64,000 nt of DNA, taken from Streptomyces sp. NRRL S-340 (lineage in GTDB: Bacteria; Actinomycetota; Actinomycetes; Streptomycetales; Streptomycetaceae). Shown piece by piece: positions 16,858 through 24,950 of the stretch. Within the stretch, counting starts at the first letter, position 1; each line of letters begins with the position of its first letter. The notes under the pieces are model-generated. The model had not been told where the DNA came from. It ran no database searches and saw only the letters and a list, made by a program, of their open reading frames with translations. The DNA lies in contig NZ_JOIY01000012.1 in NCBI RefSeq assembly GCF_000720185.1, forward strand, positions 91,855 through 155,854, given 5' to 3'. A program made the position numbers and the translations under genes.

Positions 16858-17907
16858 ATGCGCCACCGCGTCCTGGGCGGTACCGGCATCGAGGTCAGCC
16901 CCTACTGCCTCGGCACCATGATGTTCGGGTCCATCGGCAACCCCGACCACGACGAGTGCGCCCGGATCATCCACACCGCGCTGGACGAGGGGATCAACTT
17001 CGTCGACACCGCCGACATGTACTCGGCCGGGGAGTCGGAGACGATCGTCGGCAAGGCGCTGAAGGGCCGGCGCGACGACGTGGTGCTCGCCACCAAGGTG
17101 CACTTCCCCATGGGGGAGGGCCCCAACCGGGGCGGCAACTCACGGCGCTGGATCGTGCGCGCGGTCGAGGACAGCCTGCGCCGGCTGGGCACGGACTGGA
17201 TCGACCTGTACCAGGTGCACCGGCCCGACCACCGGACCGACGTCGAGGAGACGCTCTCCGTCCTCACCGATCTCGTGCACCAGGGCAAGATACGGGCGTT
17301 CGGCTGCTCCACGTTCCCGGCGGACCAGATCGTCGAGGCCCACCACGTGGCCGACCGACGCGGTCTCCAGCGGTTCCGCACGGAGCAGCCGCCCTACTCG
17401 CTGCTGGCCCGGGGGGTCGAGCGGCACGTGCTCCCGGTGACCGAACGCCTCGGCATGGGGGTGCTGACCTGGAGCCCGCTCGCCTCGGGGTTCCTGACCG
17501 GCCGCTACCGCAAGGACCGGGCCGCCGATCTGAGCAGCGGGCGCCCGGCCCTGCACCCGGACCGCTTCGACCCGTCGGTGCCGACGACCACGGCGAAGCT
17601 CGAGGCCGTCGAGCGGCTGGTGGCCGTGGCCGGGGAAGCGGGCTGTTCGCTGCCGGAGCTGGCCATCGCCTTCCCGCTCGCGCATCCGGCGGTCACGTCG
17701 GTGATCATCGGCCCGCGCACGCCGGAGCAGCTGCGCGCCACCCTCAAGGGCCGCTCCGTGGTGCTCGACGACGCGGTGCTCGACCGCATCGACGAGATCG
17801 TGCCGCCCGGGACCGACGTGTACCAGCCGGACGGCGTGTGGGCTCCGCCGTCGCTCACGGTTCCGGCGCTGCGGCGCCGCCCGGCCGGTTCCCGCTCGGC
17901 GGCGTGA
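16858..17907 (+). CDS. Aldo/keto reductase
   Basis: 349 residues, starting MRHRVLGGTGIEVSPYCLGTMMFG at ATG 16858 behind AAGAGGAG. The AKR catalytic tetrad is visible: Asp and Tyr in DTADMYSAGESE, Lys in VLATKVHF and His in LYQVHRPDH. The NADPH-binding C-terminal part is LAFPLAHPAVTSVIIGPRTP, shortened here to TSVIIGPRTPEQL. Such proteins reduce aldehydes or ketones with NADPH in the cytoplasm. The MerR-type promoter in front suggests induction by a reactive or toxic compound. The substrate cannot be read. The C-terminal tail is short and basic. Confidence 0.92.
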   Translation: MRHRVLGGTGIEVSPYCLGTMMFGSIGNPDHDECARIIHTALDEGINFVDTADMYSAGESETIVGKALKGRRDDVVLATKVHFPMGEGPNRGGNSRRWIVRAVEDSLRRLGTDWIDLYQVHRPDHRTDVEETLSVLTDLVHQGKIRAFGCSTFPADQIVEAHHVADRRGLQRFRTEQPPYSLLARGVERHVLPVTERLGMGVLTWSPLASGFLTGRYRKDRAADLSSGRPALHPDRFDPSVPTTTAKLEAVERLVAVAGEAGCSLPELAIAFPLAHPAVTSVIIGPRTPEQLRATLKGRSVVLDDAVLDRIDEIVPPGTDVYQPDGVWAPPSLTVPALRRRPAGSRSAA

Positions 17908-17936
17908 CGGCCGAGGCACCGGCGCGTACGCAGCCC

Positions 17937-20579
17937 TCAGGGCAGGGGCGTGGGCCGGACGGCGAGGACGGCGATGTCGTCCTCGCCGTCGGCGCCCAGT
18001 CTGATCAGGAGTTCGTCGCAGAACACGTCGAGGGGTTCGCGGGCCAGGGCCGCGGCGTGCCGGCTCAGCCGGTCCAGGGCGTGGTCCAGGGGTTCGCCGC
18101 GGCGTTCGACGAGGCCGTCGGTGTACAGCAGCACCGTCGCGTCGGCCGGGATCTCGTCCGACGCCCGGGTACGGGGCAGGCCGGGGTCCACGCCGAGCAT
18201 CAGGCCCGAGCCGTCCTCCAGGAACCGGTTGGGGCCGCCCGGCACGGTCAGCAGCGGGGGCAGGTGCCCGGCCGAGGAGTGCACCAGTTCCCACCGGCCC
18301 TCCCCGAAGCTCCTGATCAGCCCGTAGACGCAGGTGGCGGTGGCCTCCCGGTAGAAACTGTGGTTCGCCGCGTCCAGGCGGCGCAGGACCGTCTCCGGGG
18401 GCTCCTCGCGGCCCACGGCGATGCCGCGGAGCATGCTGCGCAGCTGGCTCATGGCGATGGCCGCGTCGAGGTTGTGGCCGGCGACGTCACCGATGACCAC
18501 GGCCGTGTCGCCGCCGGGCAGGACGAAGCTGTCGTACCAGTCGCCGCCGACCTGCGCGGTGGTGGAGGAGGCCGCGTAGCGGGCGGCCAGCCGCAGGTTC
18601 GGCACCTGCGGCAGCACGGGCAGCAGTGAGCGCTGGAGACGCTCGGCGATGTTGCGTGTCTCCTGGTGGAGGCGGGCGTTGTCGACCCCCAGAGCGAGAG
18701 TGCGGACGAGGTCGTCGACCAGGGGCAGGTCCGCTCGGGTGAACGGCCTGCGACGCCCGCCGCGGGCCACGGTGAGGGCACCGATGACCTCCCGGCGTGC
18801 CCGCAGCGGGGCGACGACGACGCTGTCGGCGCCCAGTTGGCGCAGCAGTTGCAGGTAGTGGGCGTCCAGGGGGCTCCCGGCCTGGTCCGACGGGGGCGGC
18901 TCGGTCAGCAGCAGGGGGCCCGCGCCGCGCAGGGCACGGGCGAGCGGACCGCGGGCGCTCGCGGAGACCGGCGGGAGCGGTCCCTCGTGCTGCTCGGGTG
19001 ACGCCTCGCCCGGGGCCCGGTGGACGACGCAGACGCGTTCCACCTCCGCGTTCTCGGTGAACAGGTCGACCGCGCACCAGTCGGCCAGCCGCCGGGTGAG
19101 GATGCCGGCCACCCGTTGCAGGCCCGCGTCGAGGTCGGGAGCGCCGCTGAGCGCCGCACCGGTGTCGGCCATGAGGGCGAGCCGCTCCAGCGCCGAGACG
19201 CCCGCCGGGCCGCCGCCCGCCGCACGCGCGCCCTCGTGGGCGGCCGGCTCCAGGGGCCCGCCCGGTTCCCGGGGCCACGGCGCGGAGCGGGGGCGGCCGA
19301 GCGGACTGGCCGGTGCGACGGACGCGGCCGCCCTGGGGGTGAGCTGGGCGACGAAGACGGTACGGCCGTCGGCGGTCTCCTGGGTCTGGATGAACAGGCG
19401 GATGGGGATCAGCCGGCCGTCGCGGTGCAGGGCGGGCAGCGGCACGGAACGGCCCAGGATCCGGGGCTGCCCGGTGAGCAGCAGGGACGTGAACGATCCG
19501 GTGTGGCGCCTGCGCAGGTGTTCCGGCATCAGCATGGTCAGCGGCTGTCCGAGGAGGTCGTCCGGGTGCCGGCCGAACAGGTCCGCCGCGGCGGTGTTCG
19601 CGGCGATGATCACGTTCCTCTCGTCCGCGGCGATGGTCGGCACGCGCGCGGCGCTGACCTGGCCGGCGTCCCAGGGCACCAGTTCGGACAGGCCGGCCCC
19701 CGGCTCCCGCGGCACCACGCTCCACGCCATCGGGTTCTCACCGTCGAGCTGGCCGGCGATCTGGTCGAACAGCCAGTGGTGGAAGACGCGGTTGCGGGGC
19801 AGTGCCGGCAGGGTCAGCAGGCACTCCTCACGGGCCGCGTCCTCGGCCACGTCCAGCACCTCCCACAGGGTCCGCACGGCCGGCCCGGCGTCCGGCGGCA
19901 TGCCCAGGCGCAGCGAGCGGAACCCGGCCTCGGCGGGCTGCTCGCGCAGCGCGGCGGTGACGCAGGCGCTGATCAGGTTGCTGGTGTCGTGGGCGACGGC
20001 GAGGTCGTGCGCCGTCACGCCCACCAGGCCGGTTCCGGCGGCCGCGGCCAGGGTGGCCTCGCGCAGCAGGGTGTTGCGGTGCTGCTGGGAGGCCGAGTAC
20101 AGGGCCTCGGGCACGTCGATCAGCGTCACGGTGGCTCCGGCGCGGCAGGGCGGCGCGGTGACTTCCCAGCCGGCCGGCCGCGGCGGGCCGCCGCCGGGGC
20201 GCAGCTCGAACCAGACGCTCTTGTGCTCCTCGCCCATGTCGACGCCGCATCGGGAGGCCAGCAGCCCGGCCAGGGCCAGGCCCTGTCCGGTGCCGGCGTA
20301 AGGGGAACACTCGTGCGGTACGAGTCCGCGGTCCGGCCGCCGGTCGCTCACCCGCACCCGCACCGTGCCGCCCTCGGCGCAGGCGGTCACCTCGACCGGT
20401 GTGCGGGCGTGCAGCACCGCGTTGGTCACCAGTTCACTGACCAGGAGCTGAGCGGTCTCCACCAGGTCCGCGGCGACATGGTCGAGAGCGGCTCGTACGA
20501 ACCGCCGGGCCTGCGGCACGCTCTCCGGCTCCGGGGGGAACCGTCGGGCGGACGCCCCCCGGGCATTGAGATCGCCCAT
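17937..20579 (-). CDS. Multidomain SpoIIE-type protein phosphatase with HATPase, PAS and GAF domains
   Basis: 880 residues from ATG 20579 (MGDLNARG). In order: an RsbW-like HATPase domain (residues ~10-130; AQLLVSELVTNAVLHA, GTGQGLALAGLLA), a helical linker with MEDS/DcmR-like features, a PAS domain (~370-480; IIAANTAAADLFGRHPDDLLG), a GAF domain (~520-660) and a PP2C/SpoIIE phosphatase (~670-880; VGGDWYDSFVLPGGDTAVVIGDVAGHN, given in shorter form VGGDWYD and VIGDVAGHN, and VLLYTDGLVE). This combines kinase and phosphatase modules of the anti-anti-sigma partner-switching type. It is a single gene. Confidence 0.9.
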   Translation of the reverse strand: MGDLNARGASARRFPPEPESVPQARRFVRAALDHVAADLVETAQLLVSELVTNAVLHARTPVEVTACAEGGTVRVRVSDRRPDRGLVPHECSPYAGTGQGLALAGLLASRCGVDMGEEHKSVWFELRPGGGPPRPAGWEVTAPPCRAGATVTLIDVPEALYSASQQHRNTLLREATLAAAAGTGLVGVTAHDLAVAHDTSNLISACVTAALREQPAEAGFRSLRLGMPPDAGPAVRTLWEVLDVAEDAAREECLLTLPALPRNRVFHHWLFDQIAGQLDGENPMAWSVVPREPGAGLSELVPWDAGQVSAARVPTIAADERNVIIAANTAAADLFGRHPDDLLGQPLTMLMPEHLRRRHTGSFTSLLLTGQPRILGRSVPLPALHRDGRLIPIRLFIQTQETADGRTVFVAQLTPRAAASVAPASPLGRPRSAPWPREPGGPLEPAAHEGARAAGGGPAGVSALERLALMADTGAALSGAPDLDAGLQRVAGILTRRLADWCAVDLFTENAEVERVCVVHRAPGEASPEQHEGPLPPVSASARGPLARALRGAGPLLLTEPPPSDQAGSPLDAHYLQLLRQLGADSVVVAPLRARREVIGALTVARGGRRRPFTRADLPLVDDLVRTLALGVDNARLHQETRNIAERLQRSLLPVLPQVPNLRLAARYAASSTTAQVGGDWYDSFVLPGGDTAVVIGDVAGHNLDAAIAMSQLRSMLRGIAVGREEPPETVLRRLDAANHSFYREATATCVYGLIRSFGEGRWELVHSSAGHLPPLLTVPGGPNRFLEDGSGLMLGVDPGLPRTRASDEIPADATVLLYTDGLVERRGEPLDHALDRLSRHAAALAREPLDVFCDELLIRLGADGEDDIAVLAVRPTPLP

Positions 20580-20739
20580 GCACCCAGTGTGCCCCACGAG
20601 ATCCCGCCCCGGTGTCTGCGTCCGCCTTCCGCCCGCCGGACGGGTGAGCGCCGGGGCCCGGGCCGCCCGGACGGCCCAGCGGACCGACGCGGTGGCCAGC
20701 GACGGTGGCGTGCGCGCGGCGCCCGCCGGCGCGTGGGCC

Positions 20740-21692
20740 GTGGGCGGCGCGCACGGGCCGGCCGCCCGAGGAGGCGGTGTCGGCGCAGGACGCCTCGCGC
20801 GGCCCGGAGTCGTAGAACCGGGTGAGGCACTCGGCGAAGGCGGCGTGGCCGCGGGCGTTGGGATGGAAGGACTGCCGGACGGAGTTCTCGTCCGGGAGCC
20901 CGGGCTTGGAGAGGTCGATGAAGAGTCCGCGGGCCCAGGTGTCCTCGGTGCACACCTCGTGCCCGTGGAAGAGGCGCGAGTTGTCGAGGCAGAACGCGCC
21001 GGTGCCGGCGGCGGCCTTGCGAATGCCGCGTTCGAAGGCGGGGACGCGACGTCACGGCCCCAGGCGGTGTCGGAGTCGTAGTCGAGGCCGCCGCAGGCGA
21101 GCTTGCCCGCGAATCCCGGGTTGTCCCGGAAGTCCGGTCCGATGGGGCCCGGGCAGCTCATGACGACCAGCTTGCAGTCGCCGTCGGCGTAACCGGCCTC
21201 GCGCATCACCGAATTCAGGTCCCGGACGGTCTGCTCGACCTTGGGGACCAGGGCGTCGACCCTGGCCTGCCAGCCCGGTGCGTACTTGGCCGCACAGGGT
21301 CCCCGGGAGAGCAGGGAGCGTTCGACGCAGTCGGTCATGACGGGGCCGAACCGGAGGTCGTCGTTGGCACCGGCCACCAGGAGGACCATCTTGACGCGGG
21401 TGTTGCGCGCCTTGACGGCCAGGCTGTCGCTCTGGACGAGTTCGTCGGCGTACTGCTCCGTGCCGCCGGCCCTGATGTTGCCGGTGAAGGCGCCGGAGCA
21501 GGCGACGTCGAAGGTGAGGTCCGCGGGGATGCCGGTGCGGTGGACGGCGGCGTCGGGCGAGCGGTGGCACCAGTTGACGGGGCCGTCGGTCGGCGGTTCG
21601 TACGTGCCGACGCTTCCGGCCCCGACCGAGGGCGGGCGGCGGGCCCGTGGCCGCGCGGGCGGCGGGCGGCGGGCGGCGGGACACCGGTGAGC
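20740..21692 (-). pseudogene. Decayed SGNH/GDSL hydrolase
   Basis: Two minus-strand reading frames together make most of a Streptomyces secreted SGNH hydrolase. The first (21692 to ~21047) has GTYEPPTDGPVNWCHRS, the block III motif LLVAGANDD and SCPGPIGPDF. A missing base near 21045 shifts it into a second frame with FCLDNSRLFHGHEVCTEDTW and the block V motif FHPNARGHAAFAECL. The first frame opens after a stop at about 21712 with no ATG, GTG or TTG, no signal peptide and no GDS nucleophile block, and the second frame lacks its own stop and runs into the phosphatase gene. It is cut at the 5' side by the divergent thioesterase gene. Confidence 0.75.
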
Positions 21693-21723
21693 GCACGGGA
21701 GGCGATGCGGTTAGCGTGGTCGC

Positions 21724-22107
21724 ATGCGACATGAGGTGACCGACGCCGACACGGCGACGTCGGTGGGCAGTGGTGACGTGCCCGTGCTGGCAACCCCCCG
21801 GCTGATCGCCTGGCTGGAGGCGGCGACCGTACGGGCCGCCGCGCCGTTCACCGCGGCCGGCCAGACGACGGTGGGCACGGCGATCCGCGTCCAGCACCTG
21901 CGCGCCACCCGCGTGGGCGGCCGCGTGGAGGTCGTGGCGGAGGCGCCCGCCGCCGCCGTGGGCCGTCGGCTCACCTTCCTCGTGCGGGCCGTCGACGGCG
22001 CCGGGGAACTCGTCGCCACCGGGGAGATCGACCGGGCGATCGTCGACCGGCAGCGGTTCCTCGCCGCGGCGCCCGACCCTCAGACGGGTGTGTGGCCCGC
22101 CAGGTAG
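21724..22107 (+). CDS. Hotdog-fold thioesterase, FlK-like
   Basis: 127 residues. The arrangement VLATPRLIAWLEAATVRAA, GQTTVGTAIRVQHLRATRVGGRV and RRLTFLVRAVDGAGELVATGE matches the thioesterase family that includes fluoroacetyl-CoA thioesterase FlK, a single hotdog domain. The Thr, Glu and His catalytic positions of FlK correspond to the T(TVGT), E(WLEAA) and H(VQHL) seen here. It would hydrolyse a small acyl-CoA in the cytoplasm; which one is unknown. Its 3' end overlaps the convergent NUDIX gene by 28 bp. It starts next to the remains of an SGNH hydrolase gene. Confidence 0.85.
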   Translation: MRHEVTDADTATSVGSGDVPVLATPRLIAWLEAATVRAAAPFTAAGQTTVGTAIRVQHLRATRVGGRVEVVAEAPAAAVGRRLTFLVRAVDGAGELVATGEIDRAIVDRQRFLAAAPDPQTGVWPAR

Positions 22108-22466
22108 TCCCGTACGGCACCGGGAAGGTCCGCCGGGAGCGGCTCGTCCATGGGTGCCCAGCGGATCCGCTCCGGTGCGAGCCGCGCCCCGGAGGAGGGG
22201 TCCTCGCTCAGCAGCTGGCACACCACCGCGGCCGGCTCCGTCCCCCCGCTTCCGCCCGGCGCACCGAGCGTCGCCGAACCGTCGACCAGGTACCCGGTGG
22301 ACTCGTAGACGAGGCGCGCCGCGGTCGCCTGCGGTGTCTCGGCCGGCTCCGGGACGCCCGAGGGCAGCCCCCAGCCGTCCCGGCCCTCTTCCTCCACCAG
22401 CAGCAGCCGCCCGTCGTAGACGACCACCGCCCGCACCGCGCTCCCCGCGGCCTGTTCCGCTGTCAT
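22080..22466 (-). CDS. NUDIX-like protein with a degenerate NUDIX box
   Basis: 128 residues. The fold is that of small NUDIX hydrolases: AVRAVVVYDGRLLLVEEEGRDGW can be recognised in parts (VRAVVVYDGRLLLVEE, WGLPSGVPEP). The box region reads GVPEPAETPQATAARLVYESTG. Compared with G-x5-E-x7-REUxEExGU, the first Gly, first Glu, Arg and the middle Glu are kept, but RE is RL and EE is ES, so metal binding is weakened. It may be a non-hydrolytic or altered member. It is convergent with, and overlaps, the thioesterase gene. The ~200 bp to the right are featureless. Confidence 0.7.
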   Translation of the reverse strand: MTAEQAAGSAVRAVVVYDGRLLLVEEEGRDGWGLPSGVPEPAETPQATAARLVYESTGYLVDGSATLGAPGGSGGTEPAAVVCQLLSEDPSSGARLAPERIRWAPMDEPLPADLPGAVRDYLAGHTPV

Positions 22467-22674
22467 GGTCCAGCCCTCCCGCTGTGGTCCGTGCGGCCCT
22501 CCGGCAGGGCACCGTCGGTTGTCCGCCCCCCGGACTTCCTGCCCCCTGCGCGGTGCGCCTACCCCTGGTCCGAGGCACCGAAAGCGCCTGCCCCCAGGCG
22601 CCGTTGCCCCGTCCCGCGCCCCGCGCTCCGCCCGTTCCCGTCTCCCCTCTCCCGTCCTCCGTCTCCGGGCTGTG

Positions 22675-23433
22675 TCACACCACGGTCACCGCGACGCCGG
22701 CGCCGGTGATCGCGGCGAGCGCGTCGGCGGGTGCGGCCTGGTCGGTGACGAGGTGGTCGACGTCCTTCAGGGAGCAGATCCGGGCGAAGGTGGCCCGGCC
22801 GATCTTCGAGTGGTCGGCGACGACGACGGTCCTGTCGCTGCTGGCGGCGAAGGCCCGGTCCGTCGCCGCCTCGAGCTGGTCGTGGGTCGTGCAGCCGTGC
22901 TCGGCGCTGATGCCGTCCACGCCGAGGAACGTGATGTCGGTGTGGTGGTCGGCGAGCGTCTTCTCCGCGATGGGGCCCACGAGTTCGTAGCTCTCGGTGC
23001 GGGCGTAGCCGCCGACGACGACGAGCGTGACGTCGTGGTGCGGGACCGTCTCGGCGGCGATGTTCACGGCGTTGGTCACGATGGTGACGGCGCCCCGGGC
23101 GGCCAGGACGCGCGCGATCTCGGTGACGGTGGTCCCCCCGGTCATCCCGACGACCGCGCCGCGGGGCACGAGCCGGGCCGCGGCCCGCGCGATGGCCTGC
23201 TTCTGCGGCCGGCTGCGCTCGGTGCGGTGCTGGACCGGGAGTTCGGGCCCCGCGCTGCCCTGGACGGCCCCGCCGTGCGTCCGGCGCAGCAGGTTCAGCC
23301 GGCTCAAGTGCTGCAGATCGCGCCGGATGGTGGCTCCGGAGACGTTCAGCAACCGGGACAACTCGGTGACGTCGATGGCACCACGCGCGGAGACATGCTC
23401 AAGTATTCGCGCATGACGCTCAGTTTTCAGCAT
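22675..23433 (-). CDS. DeoR-family transcriptional regulator
   Basis: 252 residues from ATG 23433 (MLKTERHARILEHVSARGAI). The N-terminal HTH of DeoR proteins is clear: VTELSRLLNVSGATIRRDLQ followed by RTHGGAV. The C-terminal sugar-phosphate-sensing domain has GMTGGTTVTEIARVL, VTNAVNIAAE, DITFLGVDGIS and VVADHSKIGR. DeoR regulators are normally repressors relieved by a phosphorylated sugar. It diverges from the GH114/ABC/PfkB/GH4 genes starting at 23748, which is its likely regulon. The start has a poor ribosome binding site, so it may be leaderless or use a start further up. Confidence 0.92.
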   Translation of the reverse strand: MLKTERHARILEHVSARGAIDVTELSRLLNVSGATIRRDLQHLSRLNLLRRTHGGAVQGSAGPELPVQHRTERSRPQKQAIARAAARLVPRGAVVGMTGGTTVTEIARVLAARGAVTIVTNAVNIAAETVPHHDVTLVVVGGYARTESYELVGPIAEKTLADHHTDITFLGVDGISAEHGCTTHDQLEAATDRAFAASSDRTVVVADHSKIGRATFARICSLKDVDHLVTDQAAPADALAAITGAGVAVTVV

Positions 23434-23747
23434 GCGATGAGCATAGACCGGACAGGGGCGGCACGAGGGCCGTGCGACGGGGAGGCGTGACCGGCCGCCC
23501 CGAGGGAAAGCGACCGGCCGAGCACCCTTGCCCATATGAACAAGATGCGCATCTTCGATCTGTTGACATGGCGAAAGTTGCTCGCTTTACTCCTTCCAAC
23601 GCCAGAGCTGAGCACCCGGCGTCAGAGGTACGCCCAGCCGGTAGCACGGTGCGCACACCGTAAGTCCGGACAAAGTCGCCAGGATCCGTCCGCACGGACG
23701 CGGGGTCCGAGGCGGGGACGTACCCTCGCATCTTCTGGAGCTCAAAG
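23434..23747. other. Divergent regulatory region of the carbohydrate locus, 314 bp
   Basis: It separates the DeoR gene from the GH114 gene. The middle (about 23530-23600) is much less GC-rich than its surroundings and holds a sigma-70-like promoter at 23563-23591. Small inverted repeats follow: CGGTG-N4-CACCG at 23647-23660 and CGTCCG-CA-CGGACG at 23687-23700, which are candidate operators. Short frames here do not look coding. Confidence 0.5.
23563..23591 (+). promoter_or_regulatory. Sigma-70-like promoter candidate for the GH114 operon
   Basis: TTGACA at 23563-23568 and TTTACT at 23586-23591 with a 17-bp spacer, in an AT-rich patch about 155 bp upstream of the GH114 start. The -35 box is a perfect match; the -10 box is fair. 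Confidence 0.5.
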
Positions 23748-24596
23748 ATGTCCCTCTTCGATCGTGCCCGGCCGCACGGGCGTGCCACCGTGGCGGTGGC
23801 CGCCGCGGCGGCGGTCATCTGTCCGCTGTCCGCCTGCGCTTCGGCGAGTGCGGCCACCTCCACGGCCACCCCCGCGGCCACCTCCGCGGCCACGGTGACC
23901 CTTCCTCCGGCACACGCCGCCTTCGACTACCAGATCGGCAAGGCCTATCCGCCGCCGTCCGGGGTGAAGGTCGTCACCCGCGACTACACGGCCGCCCCGG
24001 CGGCCGGTCTCTACAACATCTGCTACGTCAACGCCTTCCAGGCCCAGCCCGGCGCCGAGAGCCAGTGGGGCGACCTGCTGCTGCGGGACGCGAACGGCAA
24101 GGTCGTGTACGACGACAACTGGGGGGAGGCCATGCTCGACATCCGCACCGACGCCAAGCGGCAGCGGATCGCGGCGAAGGTGAACTCCTGGATCGACACG
24201 TGTGCGAGCAAGGGCTTCAAGGCCGTCGAGCCGGACAACCTGGACACCTTCGACCGGACGAAGCTGATCAGCGAGGCCAACGCGAAGGCGTTCATCCGGC
24301 TGCTGTCGGCCCACGCGCACGACAAGGGCCTGGCGATCGCCCAGAAGAACACGTCCCAGTTCTCCACCGACCGCGCTGACACCGGGCTCGACTTCGCCGT
24401 CGCCGAGGAGTGCGGCGAGTGGGACGAGTGCGGCGACTACGTCGACGGGTTCGGTGACCACGTCATCGTCATCGAGTACCAGGAGAAGAACCTCAAGAAG
24501 GTGTGCGCCGCCTACGGTGACCGCCTCAGCGTCGTGCTGCGCGACGTGAACGTGACGGCTCCCGGCGACAGCGGTTACGTCCGCAAGACCTGCTGA
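23748..24596 (+). CDS. Endo-alpha-1,4-polygalactosaminidase-like lipoprotein (GH114)
   Basis: 282 residues. A lipoprotein signal peptide ends in LSAC with Cys30 as the lipidated residue, followed by a Thr/Ala-rich linker. The catalytic domain is a GH114 TIM barrel: FDYQIGKAYPPPSGVKVVTR, YNICYVNAFQAQPG, AMLDIRTDAKRQRI, GFKAVEPDNLDTF (Glu and Asp candidates), LAIAQKNTSQF and DFAVAEECGEWDECG. GH114 enzymes cut polygalactosamine-type polymers. It should sit outside the membrane and feed the ABC importer encoded downstream. The DeoR regulator lies divergently upstream. A terminator hairpin follows at 24617. Confidence 0.88.
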   Translation: MSLFDRARPHGRATVAVAAAAAVICPLSACASASAATSTATPAATSAATVTLPPAHAAFDYQIGKAYPPPSGVKVVTRDYTAAPAAGLYNICYVNAFQAQPGAESQWGDLLLRDANGKVVYDDNWGEAMLDIRTDAKRQRIAAKVNSWIDTCASKGFKAVEPDNLDTFDRTKLISEANAKAFIRLLSAHAHDKGLAIAQKNTSQFSTDRADTGLDFAVAEECGEWDECGDYVDGFGDHVIVIEYQEKNLKKVCAAYGDRLSVVLRDVNVTAPGDSGYVRKTC

Positions 24597-24950
24597 CGCG
24601 CCGCCCGCACGGCCCGCCCGGTGCGTCCGGTCCCGTTTCCGGCGCACCGGGCACCCCTCCGGCTTCCGCCCCGCTCCGGGTCGCCCGTTTCCGAGGCGCC
24701 CCGCCCGTGAGCCGCCCCCCTGGTGAGCCGCTCCCCCGCCGGGGCTCCCCGCCGCGCGAGAAGCGCGCTCCGGCGCACCCCGCCCACCGCGGCAGGCGCA
24801 CCCCGCGCATCCGGCGGCACCCTCCCGTGCCGTCCGCCCCGCGCGGCGGCACCCCTCCCACCGCACACCGTCCCGTCCGGCAACCGGCCCGCCGCGCCGG
24901 ACCGTCCGTCCGCGTGGCATCCCGCGTCACGCGTCCTCCTGGGGGCTCAC
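24597..24950. other. Intergenic region between GH114 and ABC genes, 354 bp
   Basis: It starts with a hairpin at 24617-24651, then shows only GC-rich, proline/arginine-coding-like low complexity on both strands without a credible gene. A GGGGGCTC ribosome binding site precedes the next start at 24951. A separate promoter for the ABC operon may lie here, but none is clear. Confidence 0.4.
24617..24651. terminator. Hairpin after the GH114 gene
   Basis: CCCGGTGCGTCCGG and CCGGCGCACCGGG pair with one bulged T and an 8-base TCCCGTTT loop, 20 bp after the stop. It is probably a terminator or attenuator that lowers readthrough into the ABC genes. Confidence 0.65.

Noticed and set aside
21052..22578. 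508-codon minus-strand frame covering thioesterase, NUDIX and SGNH regions.
   Set aside because: Arg/Gly-rich shadow; three other frames here match real families.
23536..23898. Plus-strand frame beginning MNKMRIFDLLTWRKLLALLL.
   Set aside because: The start looks peptide-like but it has no ribosome binding site, turns into Arg/Pro-rich low complexity and overlaps the GH114 gene and its promoter.
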